This document shows positions 34,360 through 44,050 of a stretch of 64,000 nucleotides of DNA, piece after piece. The first letter of the stretch is position 1. Each line of letters starts with the position of its first letter. Location of the stretch: the NCBI GenBank assembly GCA_020631735.1, contig CM036162.1:91622401-91686400 (forward strand), written 5' to 3'. The notes below the pieces were generated by a model. It ran no database searches and had not been told where the DNA came from. It saw nothing but the letters and a program-made list of their open reading frames with translations. Position numbers and translations under genes: made by a program. The DNA is from Saccharum officinarum. Lineage: Eukaryota; Streptophyta; Magnoliopsida; Poales; Poaceae.

Positions 34360-35397
34360 ATGGGTAAGTTAAGAGAGCTAGTCGATGCAGTAATTAGGAG
34401 GCGTGTAAATATTCTATGCGTTCAGGAGACTAAATGGAAGGGCCAAAAGGCGAAGGAGGTGGAGGATACTGGCTTCAAACTTTGGTACACGGGGACAACA
34501 TCGGGTAGGAATGGTGTAGGCATCTTGATCGATAGGAGCCTTAAGGATGGAGTCGTTGATGTTAGGAGGCAAGGCGACCGGATTATCCTGGTCAGGCTGG
34601 TAGTTGGAGATTCGACTCTGAATGTGATCAGTACCTATGCCCCTCAGGTAGGTCTTAGTGAGGGCACCAAGAGGCAGTTTTGGGAAGATCTTGATAGCAT
34701 GGTTAGTACCGTGCCTATCAGCGAGAAATTCTTCATAGGAGGAGACCTCAACGGCCATGTGGGTGCGACTAATGTAAGTTTCGAGCGGGTGCACGGGAGG
34801 TTCGGGAATGGTAGTAGAAATCAAGAGGGGGAGGATGTTTTGAACTTCGCGTTGTCCTATGACTTGTTGATAGCGAACACCCTCTTTAGAAAGAGGGAAT
34901 CCCATCTAGTGATCTTTCGTAGTGGACAACACTTAAGTCAGATCGACTTTATCCTTGCAAGGAGTGAGGATAGACGTGCTTGCTTTGATTGTAAGGTGTT
35001 ACTTGGGGAGTGTGTTGCCCCTCAACACAAGCTTGTGGTGGCGGACTTTCGCTTTCGGGTACGTGTCCACTGGGACAAACGGGCCAAGATTGCCAGAACG
35101 CAAACGTTTAAGGAGAGGATGCTAGGCGAGGGGCCTTGGGAAGGAGAAGATGCCGACGACATGTGGCTAAAGATGGCAACATGTGTCCGGAAGGTGGCTT
35201 CGGAAGTGTTTGGCTTGAGTAGGGGAGGCAAACGGGAAGCGAAAGACACCTGGTGGTGGAATGACGAGGTGCAAAGGGCTATTAGGGAGAAGGAGTGTTT
35301 CAAACGCCTCCACCATGACAAGAGTGTAGCCAACATCGAGGGCTATAAAATAGCGAAGAAGGTTACAAAGCGAGCTGTGAGTGTAGCAAAATGTTAG
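34360..35397 (+). CDS. RTE LINE APE-type endonuclease domain, 345 aa, copy A
   Basis: The frame encodes the N-terminal AP-endonuclease-like domain of an RTE polyprotein, the enzyme that nicks target DNA. Visible motifs are the catalytic-glutamate block VQETKW at residues 20-25, STYAPQ near 91-96, GGDLNGHVG near 127-135, and SQIDFILAR followed by the HKLVVADF block, all in the expected order. The first ATG follows GGGTCCCCA. A stop at 35395 (after AVSVAKC) cuts it off from the RT region, so no full polyprotein can be made. Craniofacial-development-protein-2-like annotations of plant genes usually reflect this same domain. Confidence 0.85.
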   Translation: MGKLRELVDAVIRRRVNILCVQETKWKGQKAKEVEDTGFKLWYTGTTSGRNGVGILIDRSLKDGVVDVRRQGDRIILVRLVVGDSTLNVISTYAPQVGLSEGTKRQFWEDLDSMVSTVPISEKFFIGGDLNGHVGATNVSFERVHGRFGNGSRNQEGEDVLNFALSYDLLIANTLFRKRESHLVIFRSGQHLSQIDFILARSEDRRACFDCKVLLGECVAPQHKLVVADFRFRVRVHWDKRAKIARTQTFKERMLGEGPWEGEDADDMWLKMATCVRKVASEVFGLSRGGKREAKDTWWWNDEVQRAIREKECFKRLHHDKSVANIEGYKIAKKVTKRAVSVAKC

Positions 35398-35459
35398 ACG
35401 TATGATGACCTTTTATCAGCGACTAGGCACGAAGAAAAGAGGAGAAGGACATTTATAGG

Positions 35460-37055
35460 ATGGTTATTATCCGCAAGAGGAAGACAAGGGACATCAACCA
35501 AATAAAATGCATCAAGGATAGGACAGATCGACTTTTGGTGAAGGATGAGGAGATCAAGGACAGATGGAGAGAGTACTTCGACAAGTTGTTTAATTGGGAG
35601 AATGAGGGTCGTACCCTTGAGTTTGACGACTCATTTGACGATACCAACAGACGCTTTGTGAGGAGAATTCAGGAGGTAGAGGTCGGGAGGCTTTGAAGAT
35701 GATGAAGGGAGGTAAAGCGATGGACTCTGATGGTATTCTCATTGAGGTGTGGAGATGCCTAGGCGCCAGAGCGATAGTATGGTTAACTAAGCTTTTTAAC
35801 CTTATTTTTTGGTCTAACAAGATTCCTGAAGAATGAAGGAGAACTATATTAGTACTTATCTTCAAGAACAAGGGAGATGTTCAAAGTTGTACTAACTACC
35901 GTGGGATTAAGTTGATGAGTCATACGATGAAGCTCTGAGAGAGGGTTATCGAGCATCGCCTAAGAAAAGTGACAAGTGTGACCCAAAATCAGTTTGAGTT
36001 CATGCTTGGTAGGTCGACCATGGAGACGATTTTCTTACTACGACAATTGATGGAGAGATATATGGAGCAGAAGAAAGACTTGCACATGATCTTTATTGAC
36101 CTCAAGAAGGCATATGACAAAGTACCGAGAAATATCATGTGGTAGGCCTTGAAAAAGTACAAAGTCCCAACTAAGTACATTACCCTCATCAAGGATATGT
36201 ACAGGGATGTGGTGACATTTGTCCGAACATGTGATGGCGACACCAGTGACTTTCCAATTAAAATATGACTGCATCAGGGGTCAGCTTTGAGCCCTTATTT
36301 ATTTGCTTTGGTGATGGATGAGGTCAAAAGGGACATACAATGTGATATCCCTTGGTGTATGCTCTTTGCTGATGATGTGGTGCTAGTTGACGACAGTAGG
36401 GCAGTGATTAATAGGAAGTTAGAACTATAGAGACAGAGTCAAAAGGGTTTAGACTTAGTAGGACCAAGACCGAGTATATGAGGTGCGATTTCAGCGCGAC
36501 TAGGCATGAGGAGGGAGACATTAGTCTCGATGAGCAAGTGGTGACCAAGAAGGATACTTTTCGGTATTTAGGATCGATGCTACAAAAGGATGACGACATT
36601 GATGAAGATGTTAGACATAGAATTGCAGTCGACTGATTGAATGTCGTTCAGCTTCTAGTGTCCTCTGTGACAAAAGTGTGCACCGGAAGCTGAAAGGTAA
36701 GTTCTATAGGACGACGATTCACCCGGCGATGTTATACAGTGCTGAGTGTTGGCCTACAAAAAGATGACACGTCCAGCAATTGAGTGTAGCAGAGATGCGT
36801 ATGTTGCGTTGGTATTATAGGCACACAAGGAGCGATAGAGTCCGGAACGATAATATTCAGGATAGGGTTGGGGTGACACCAATTGAGAAGAAATTGATTC
36901 AACATCGGTTGAAATGGTCTAGACATGTCCAACGGAGGTCTCCTGATACACCAATGCATAGTGAAGTTCTAAAGCGGACCGATAATGTAAAGAGCGATAA
37001 AGGTCGACCTAAACTGACTTGGAACGAGTCCATTAAGAGAGACCTTAAGGAGTGA
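35460..37055 (+). pseudogene. RTE LINE reverse transcriptase, broken, copy A
   Basis: RT-domain pieces are interrupted by stops and frame changes. There is a TAG after the NIMW block near 36144 and a TGA just before the LHQGSALSPYLF block, as expected from CGA-to-TGA decay. FADDVVLVD (the YADD-like catalytic box) is still readable. A C-terminal piece at 36780-37055 is open for 91 codons. The same main stops occur in copy B, so decay preceded the duplication. Confidence 0.8.
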
Positions 37056-37255
37056 AATATCTCCAAGGATTTAGCTATGGACAGAAGCGCTTAGAGACTG
37101 GCATTCAACGTGCCTGAACCGTGATTTCTTTCTTTCTTGTGCCCTTTATGTCTTGTCTTCCTGTTTCTCGTCTCTTTTGTGTTTCATCTCTAGCCTACCC
37201 TAACTTGCTTGGGACAAAAATGCTATATTGTTGTACCATTTTAGAATGAAGCAAA

Positions 37256-37611
37256 TCCCAGTTACACTAATAATCCACTAGCGCAATAACCTAATACATA
37301 CAACAACACAATAACATTCTGGAACCATGGATTCATTAAGAGGCGAGTAAAACTGAGGCTGATATCCACTTCCCTAGTCAGGAAGTTTTCATGATGAGCT
37401 CTTGGTGATGCAGTTAAATGATACAGACTAGGATGAAACATCTATCCGCTGTTCACCCTAAGAACTTCTGATCCTAACTGTACATTGCACAGCCTTATGT
37501 TACCAGAAGTTTCTTTGACAAAGCCAATCGACCTGTATCGGATAACAAAGAGGTTAAGCTAATTGCCCCAAAAGTTTACTACAAGCCATCAGATATGTAA
37601 AGCAGCTCACC
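37256..37611. other. 3' flank of the RING gene, copy A
   Basis: Non-coding DNA between the LINE 3' end and the RING stop codon. It must hold the RING gene's 3' UTR, and no clear polyadenylation signal was fixed. Confidence 0.45.
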
Positions 37612-39620
37612 TTAACTAGAAGCCTTCGGAAGGTAAATACGATGAGCGCTATTAATTTTCAGCCCCTTCCTGCAAGTAGGGCATTTCTTCTGAATCTTGA
37701 TGGCCTGCTTGATGCACATGTCGCAGAAGACATGGCCACAAGTCGTTGTGGAAGGCTCCTCCATCTTATTCCAACATATTGGGCAGGTAAAAAATGATTC
37801 CTTGGGGACCTCCTTGGCAGGCTCTTTGCCGGTTTGTACGGCATTTGACTATCGAAACTCGTAGTTAGTTCAATGCGAAGAGCAATGTAAAAGCAATTGG
37901 GGCAAGCATCAAACACAGGGCAGACCTTTTGCTGAAATTTTCGAAATGTACTCCAAAATACTAAATAGCAAGCCAGTGAGTTAATATCACCTACATTACA
38001 GAACATAACATGATGCTAGAAGTTTACAACGACAGCATTTGGATAGTCATAGATATTAAAGGTTGGCAGCTAGCAAGAATGTGAACAGACCCATATAACA
38101 CCATAATAATATGTAAGTATGTGTTCCAAGACTTGGTTGGCCAAGGAAAATATGAATTTAAAACAGGCCACTGAAAGGACAGTTACATAAATAACATTAT
38201 ATGGGAATGTTGAACGTGTAAGTTAGGATTGAGCATTAACAGGAAACCTTATGCACATTAAATAGCTGAAAGTACACAGATAGATCTTCTATCAACGTAG
38301 CTTTGAAGTTGAAAAAGTTATTCCCTTCAATCAAGACTATTATAAAATAAATACCTGCAAGCTGGACCCTGCTCCCCAATCTGGAGTGAGGTGATGTCCT
38401 ACTGGTACAACCCTCTGGCGTTTGTTCCCTGTGGAGAAGATACAGATGCATCATCATCACAAAACACATATGACTGAATGCATGGTAACAGATAGGAGTC
38501 TTAAATCACAGAAGAAGCTAGGAAATAAGATGTGTGTTGACAAACATTTTTCATGTACGCAGTATGCAATATCATAGAAGCCAGTCAATTAAGAAATTAG
38601 AAAATGAGAAATATGGGTCTAACTTCCAGCACAGCCTAGAAATGTGTCACCACTATCGCAGTAGCTTGTGTCCTAAGATGGAGTAATCTGAGATATAGTC
38701 ATAGGCTTGCAAGCACTAACCCAAATTGTTTGTGTTGTTGAATATACAACTTTTGAAGAATTTAACTGCGATTTGATATTGCATTGATGAACAAATACCA
38801 TTACAAAGGCCACACCAATTCTACAAGCACAATGATACGAAGACAGTAAGGGCCTGTTTGGTTAGATGTGTTAAAGTTTAACAAACACTGTAGCACTTTC
38901 GTCTTATTTGACAAAAAGTTTCCAATTTTGGACTAATTAGGCTTAATAGATTCGTCTCGTAAATTACTCCTAATCTGTGTCGACATGCATGCAATTAGTC
39001 TACATTTAGTGCTCCATGCATTTGCCGCAACATTGATGTGATGGGAGTTAAACTGAATGATTCACAAACCAAACAGGGCCTAAACTAACCTTCCCGACTA
39101 GCTTCAACCTCCAAGTCAACCACTGTTATAGGTTCCCTCCTGGTTCTCCTGTTCCTCCTCTGCAGAATACAATATGCTTTGATGTAAGTGCTAGCTGATG
39201 GTGCACCATATATATTAGCATAACTATCATTCGTAAAACTTCTTAGTAACAGGAATAACTGCAATAATAAAGAGTTTGAGAAGTCCTGTTAAAAGGCTGC
39301 TCCTTACAAATCACCAATTGACCCAATGGCATGACACTAGCAGAACAAAAAATGCTATTGAAAAGTGTAAGTACTTGTTTAAATTCAAGATAATGAGAGA
39401 ATTATACTGGCGGGGGCACTCGCGAGGGCGATACTGCCTGAACTTCATCTTCGATGGCCTCCACATCAATGGGTGAGTTCCGGGCGCCAGGAACAGGGGT
39501 CAGTGGTACACGACGGCTCGCCACCCGGGAGCTTGCTTCGAAGATCACCAATACTTTATCAGCAGACCCATCTTGCGACTGCCTCCTTGGTGCACGCCTT
39601 GTACCACTGACAGTGCTCAT
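37612..39620 (-). CDS. RING-HC finger protein (probable E3 ubiquitin ligase), 197 aa, copy A
   Basis: Coding exons, 5' to 3': 39408-39620, 39090-39159, 38355-38428, 37612-37848. Introns are GT-AG and phases close to 198 codons. The C-terminal RING has Cys141, Cys144, Cys156, His158, Cys161, Cys164, Cys175 and Cys178 (CPIC, CGHVFC, CDMC, CPTC), so it should bind two zinc ions and recruit an E2 enzyme. The layout (short basic N-terminus with an acidic IDVEAIEDE stretch, a VVDLEVE hydrophobic-acidic stretch, a C-terminal RING and an HRIYLP end) resembles RNF4-like/SUMO-targeted ubiquitin ligases. SUMO targeting is inferred only. The ATG at 39620 lies in the second exon if a non-coding leader exon exists near 39960-40250. 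It is head-to-head with SEN54. A MITE lies in intron 2. Confidence 0.88.
38850..39080. mobile_element. Tourist-type MITE in RING gene intron, copy A (231 bp)
   Basis: Termini GGGCCTGTTTGGTTAG and AACCAAACAGGGCC form a near-perfect inverted repeat, flanked by TAA at 38847-38849 and 39081-39083. Its edge is only nine bases from the end of exon 39090-39159, placing it right next to the splice donor. Confidence 0.92.
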
Positions 39621-39877
39621 GCTCTCTTTGATGCCTATACTCACCTCAACTTCACAATGAACCTGAAATTCATGGGGACATGGTTTAGTTCCTTATCTGC
39701 TAGTCTACTGCTCTACAGTTTTTTACTTCACGATAAGAACAAAAACTAGACACTGTTCCCTCAGAAAACAAAACCTATACACTCATCCAATCCAACCATA
39801 ACAGCCTAATCACTAAGTAATAACGATGATTGAAACCGCAGCAATGGTAAAAGCGCAAAACTGTGGAGGCGGGATGA

Positions 39878-39902
39878 GGGGGGGGGGGGGGGGGGGGGGG
39901 GG
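39878..39902 (+). repeat. 25-base G tract, copy A
   Basis: An uninterrupted run of 25 G on the plus strand, about 260 bases upstream of the RING ATG and within its presumed 5' leader or leader intron. Copy B has 24 G plus a small adjacent difference (55399-55422). Confidence 0.85.
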
Positions 39903-40330
39903 TGACGAAATCACGGTTCCCAGCAAAGATCTACCGAATCAACAGAGATCAGTGGTGGGGAGGCGTTGCTAGGAATGAGAAAAATCGACCTAAGGACCGG
40001 TGGAATCGGCGGCGCGGCGATCGAAATTAATTATCCCTCCGCCCCCCGCGACTGTCTCACCAAATCAACACCGGTAGCCAATCCACGCAGCCTTCAAATA
40101 CAGACCGTATGCATCGGGAGGGACGAGAAATCCGCACGTACCGGCCGAATCGGATCCCGAGTTCGATCGAACGGAGGAGTTCGTTCGAAGAGGGGAGGGG
40201 GGAAACCCGAAACCGCGACCGAACTTGAAGGGTAAGAAGGGAGCGCTGCTTTCCTTTCCATTGGGTCCACTCTCCGGCGACTTATGTGATTATTAGCGTC
40301 CCTGGCAAGTGGGGCAGCCGAGCAAAGCAA

Positions 40331-40392
40331 AGCCCACTTCAGGCAAGTCCACGAGGCGGACCAGCCCAAGCCCATCAGCGAAACAACCCTAG
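40331..40392. promoter_or_regulatory. site II (TGGGCT) x3 and telo-box-like motif upstream of SEN54, copy A
   Basis: AGCCCA (TGGGCT on the minus strand) occurs at 40331-40336, 40363-40368 and 40369-40374, and AACCCTAG at 40385-40392, 117-178 bases before the SEN54 ATG. Site II plus telo-box pairs are typical of promoters of plant ribosome-biogenesis and translation genes (established knowledge). The same region could also serve the divergent RING gene. Confidence 0.6.
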
Positions 40393-41810
40393 CCACGAGC
40401 TCAACTCCTGCAGATCCGCGGCCACGTCGTCTGGAGCTGAAGTGTTCAAGTTCAAAGTGGGAAAATTTTCCAAAAGAACTGTGGAGGTAATAAAAGTGAG
40501 AAATAATCATGGCCGCGGCCTCCGCGCGTGACCGACGGCGAAGGAGCCGTGCTCCGGCGGGTGGCGCCGCCCATGTCGTTGGAATCGATGATGGCGAGGA
40601 GCAGCACCTCAACCCCTTCCTCGACGCTGCGCCGTCCGCCTCCTCAAGGGTCCAGTTCAGGTGCGTGCTTCGTTTTGCTAGCAGATGCTCTGCCTTTTTC
40701 CGTCTGTGTTGGCTCGTCATGGGATTGTGACCTCGCTGGGTTCTGCGGATCTGGGCACAGGAATATGGCGTCGCGCGCGCGGTGGGTGAAGGAAACCGGC
40801 GCTGCGGAGGTGGTCGAGAGCAGGGGCAACCTGTGGCTGACCACCGGTGTCACTCGGGCCGGCAAGCTGTACTACAACGTTGAGGAGATCGGGTACGCAA
40901 ATTGTTCGATGAAATGCCGTATCTGTGTAGCATTTGATTGTACTGGCCCTATAGCCATGGTGTGCTGTGCATCCAGCAGGCCAGCACAAAAGCTGCACTG
41001 CGTGAATCTCTGAAGCCATTTACTACTAATGTATTATGCATGAATTGCTTGCAGTTCACTTCCAAGAACTTGAGTTTGCTAGTGAAGGCTTATTGTCTGA
41101 TGAAAACATGCAGGTTCTTGGCTGAAAGAGGTGCCTTGATTCTTCTCAATGATAAGGATGAAACCATAGGAATTGAAGACATCTATGAAAACTTGCTGGA
41201 GGAAATTATGGGTGCTCCTGGGATACTTTCCAGGCTTATAAGCACTTGAAATCGCTTGGATATATCGTTGGAAGGTTTGGTGTTCCCTGGACAATGAAGC
41301 ATAGTGGTACTTGTGACACCGTTGCTCCTCGGATGAGTATAGTTGAGCCTGATCAGAGCTTAAATAGAGTTGATGGAGCCTCCAATGGCATAACCAAATT
41401 GCTCAAGGAAATGCAGATTGATGGGATATCTCCATCTTTTGAAGTTTATCTGCCAAATAGCAAGTTCGAAAAATCATCCCCAGGGTCACCTAGTTTCCTC
41501 TTATGTCTATTAAGGTAATAGTACTCCTTTATCGACTCGGTTAATTTTAGATTCAATGCAGTTTCATTTTTCCGCAATTCTTCTTCTGTGGATCTTTCAG
41601 TATTTTAGTGTAGGATAACAGGGTCTATCTTCATTTCAGGCTTTTCTTTAATTGTGGAATTATCTATCTGTAAATATGAATGCATATACAATGTTAGTAT
41701 AATATCTTCTTGATTGGAACATGTGAGTGCCCGCTGCTACACATGGGCCGAGTTTCATGGAGGCCAAGGGTGGCTGGTATCCAGTTCTATATAAATGGAT
41801 TTCTTGTGCT

Positions 41811-42754
41811 CAATGTTTTCAGATCGGACGACTAAATCGTCCTTATCGTAAATAGGTGCTCGATAAGGGCCCTCGATTAGTTTTTTTCGATCAGAAAACT
41901 TATCGTCCGATAAATGACGACTAATCGCGATTAGTCGTCCGATAAGACTAGCTGGACGATAAGTTGGGCCAGTACAGGTACATGATGTAGATAGAATTCG
42001 GCCCACCTTTGGCTGGCCCATTAGGGTTAGAAGAAGAGGAGTGCTGACGTGCTGAGTGAGGGAAGTGAGTGAATCAGTGAACCAGCTGCAGCCACCGCAT
42101 TTCTAGCTCCCGCTCGACACATTCCATTTCCCGCTCTGGCTCTGCTCTCCCTTGCAACCGCCGCCTCCGCCCGCGTCTCCTCCGCCTGAGGCCTGCGTCT
42201 CCTCCAGCCACGGCCTACCTCTCTAGATCTTCCTCGCCGGCGTCCGCAGCTACGTCCGCGCCTCTCTCCGGCGTCCGCGGCAGCTCCATTCGTGCCTCTC
42301 GCCGGCGTCCAAGCTCCGTCCGCGCCTCCACCTCCGCCGTGTCTGTGTCCTCCCGTGCGCAACCCAGCAGCTCCACCGCCGCCTCTTAGGCTCTAAGATA
42401 CTTCCTCCATTCCTCGAGACCTCGACGCTTGGAGGACGGACGCGGGAGGCCTGAAGCTTCAAGATGAGCCAACACTCTGTCTCCTCTGAAGGTTGGTGTC
42501 TATGTCTTCCTCTGCTACTCTGCTGTTGTGCCTGTTGCCTCCAATTTGTGACACATTTGTGTGGCCGCGCCGATCTATATATATATAGTATATACAGGGT
42601 CGATCAGGTCATCCAGGCATGAGGACGACTAATTGGTCCGACTAGCCGATCAGACCGATCAGACGACTAATCGACCCTGATCGACGACTAATCGCGATTA
42701 GTCGTCTGATCGGTGTCATACGACTAGCCTCGATAATACGATCTGAAAACATTG
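41811..42754 (+). mobile_element. non-autonomous hAT element in SEN54 intron 3, copy A (944 bp)
   Basis: Termini CAATGTTTTCAGATCG and CGATCTGAAAACATTG minus one or two changes are inverted repeats of about 16 bp. The 8-bp duplication CTTGTGCT is perfect at 41803-41810 and 42755-42762, diagnostic of hAT. Both subterminal regions carry palindromic CGACTAATCGCGATTAGTCG copies and GATAAG/CTTATC words. The middle is GC-rich, with a promoter-like motif pair and a short first-exon-like ATG followed by a splice donor. No transposase is present. Confidence 0.92.
42015..42491 (+). promoter_or_regulatory. promoter and first-exon-like module inside the hAT element, copy A
   Basis: GGCCCA at 42015-42020 (site II, TGGGCC reversed) is followed directly by TTAGGGTTAG (telo-box), then about 400 bases of GC- and CT-rich leader-like DNA, then an ATG at 42464 opening nine codons (MSQHSVSSE) that end at a GT donor after position 42491. 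It could be the hAT family's own transposase promoter left by internal deletion, or a captured host promoter. If it were spliced to SEN54 exon 4 the phases would not match (phase 1 against phase 2). Confidence 0.45.
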
Positions 42755-43346
42755 CTTGTGCTTATAAATCTATTTCCAATGGTCACCCATCTGCTAGCTA
42801 TATGAACTTAATTGATAACTCAGTTGAAGCTGATTGATTCTCAGTTAATTGGACTCTGTCTTGCCAAGTTGACGTCAAATTATAAAATCAATCCTCATTT
42901 CTTGCCTGCATATTCTCTGTGTTGGTCAATTGCAACTTATCACATTTTCTTTCCATTTTCACCATTTCCCCCCCAAAAGAAATAAATAGATGAAACCGAG
43001 CAAGGGTCTAAGATGTTCTGCTAAGAGATAAACTGCAAAGAACAGTGTCATGTAAGTCAAGGGTCACAGCTTATGAATAAAACCAGCATCATAGGAATCA
43101 AGGATGATCTCATATACTTTGTTGATACATGTTTCTATAACAACTTCGATTCGACATATAATCCCATAAGAAAGACATTGACATATTGTTTTTCCAATCT
43201 AATGCAGGGGTAAACCACCCTCAAGGGTTGAATTGGAAGCAGTGGAAAATAATTTCAGAGGCATCCCTCTGAAATATTGTCATGTGGATAATGGACGAGT
43301 CAGCTTTCTCTCCTTTGATGAAGTTACACTCCCAAGCTTGCCCTGA

Positions 43347-44050
43347 TGGGTAGCAGCAGAACATGTAAAGTACATAGCATGATAGCAACAACCAGATCTT
43401 CATTCATCAGTTGGTCACAATAATTATTCTTCTTGTCTGAAGCATGCTTAATTGATCTGAAGCCTGATAGTACATGAAATGTTCCATCTTGAGCTGAACG
43501 GGTCTTGTTGAATCTTGACCCACTAATTTATATACCATATACCGTACATGTATCATGTATGCATGCCCAAGATCTCTTTTGTTGAGGTCGTCACTAGAAC
43601 TGCCAGAATTCTTTGCAGAGATCAGTCACACTCACACAAGTGATTGCTTTCATACTTGATTGCTGATTAGCACTTGCACAATTGCAGAGCCATAATTTTT
43701 GGTAACCATAGTCCCAAATTGACATGAGAAATATTTGAACTACATAAGCAAGCGCAAATTCACACAATGAATGAATGAATAATTAAATCTGTAAGGAAGA
43801 AATCTGCTGATGCAACAAAACTCATTTGTATAAAAGTGTGCTGCTGAACATTGGCGCGACAATGACCGAATACACGACAACTGAATACACCCTACAAAAC
43901 AATCTTGCAGCTCACAATTTAAATCTCTGATAGTGCACACAACTTCTGGACTGCTGATAAGTGCACACAGCTTCAGAACAGTGTCTTGAGATTGCATTCG
44001 CACAGGCGCACTTTCCTACCTATTGCTTTTCCCCTTGACAAGCAAACATA
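43347..44050. other. tail-to-tail spacer between SEN54 and the NEPRO-like gene, copy A
   Basis: About 700 bases hold the 3' UTRs of both convergent genes. AATAAT/AATAAA-like words occur but none can be assigned. No further gene was recognised. Confidence 0.5.

Larger units (their letters stand above)
34234..37255 (+). mobile_element. RTE-clade LINE relic, copy A
   Basis: An APE-type endonuclease frame is followed directly by reverse-transcriptase remnants with no ORF1, and the element ends near TTGCTTGGGACAAAAATG then a GTTGTA remnant, as in plant RTE elements. RT landmarks are a FIDLKKAYDKVPR block at about 36088-36130, an LHQGSALSPYLF block near 36270 and FADDVVLVD at about 36365-36390. 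Both element ends are approximate because no target duplication was found. Confidence 0.85.
40509..43346 (+). pseudogene. SEN54: tRNA-splicing endonuclease subunit SEN54-like, copy A, frameshifted
   Basis: Exons 40509-40660, 40761-40892, 41114-41514, 43208-43346, with the same splice sites as copy B. Exon 3 is 401 bases instead of 402. At about 41188-41192 the copy reads GAAAACTTG where copy B reads GAATTACTTG. This shifts the frame inside the Sen54 N-terminal domain and gives a stop at about 41247, so only about 140 residues would be made. The downstream exons remain intact in the original frame. The defect is either a real null allele or a sequencing error. The function is as described for copy B. 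A hAT element lies in intron 3. Confidence 0.88.

Noticed and set aside
40094..40720. 208-codon minus-strand frame in the RING/SEN54 intergenic region (also at 55612-56238)
   Set aside because: It overlaps SEN54 exon 1 on the opposite strand and the presumed RING leader, and has no recognisable domain. It is a GC-rich shadow.
42464..42491. hAT first exon splicing in frame to SEN54 exon 4
   Set aside because: The donor leaves phase 1 while exon 4 needs phase 2, so a fusion would be out of frame.
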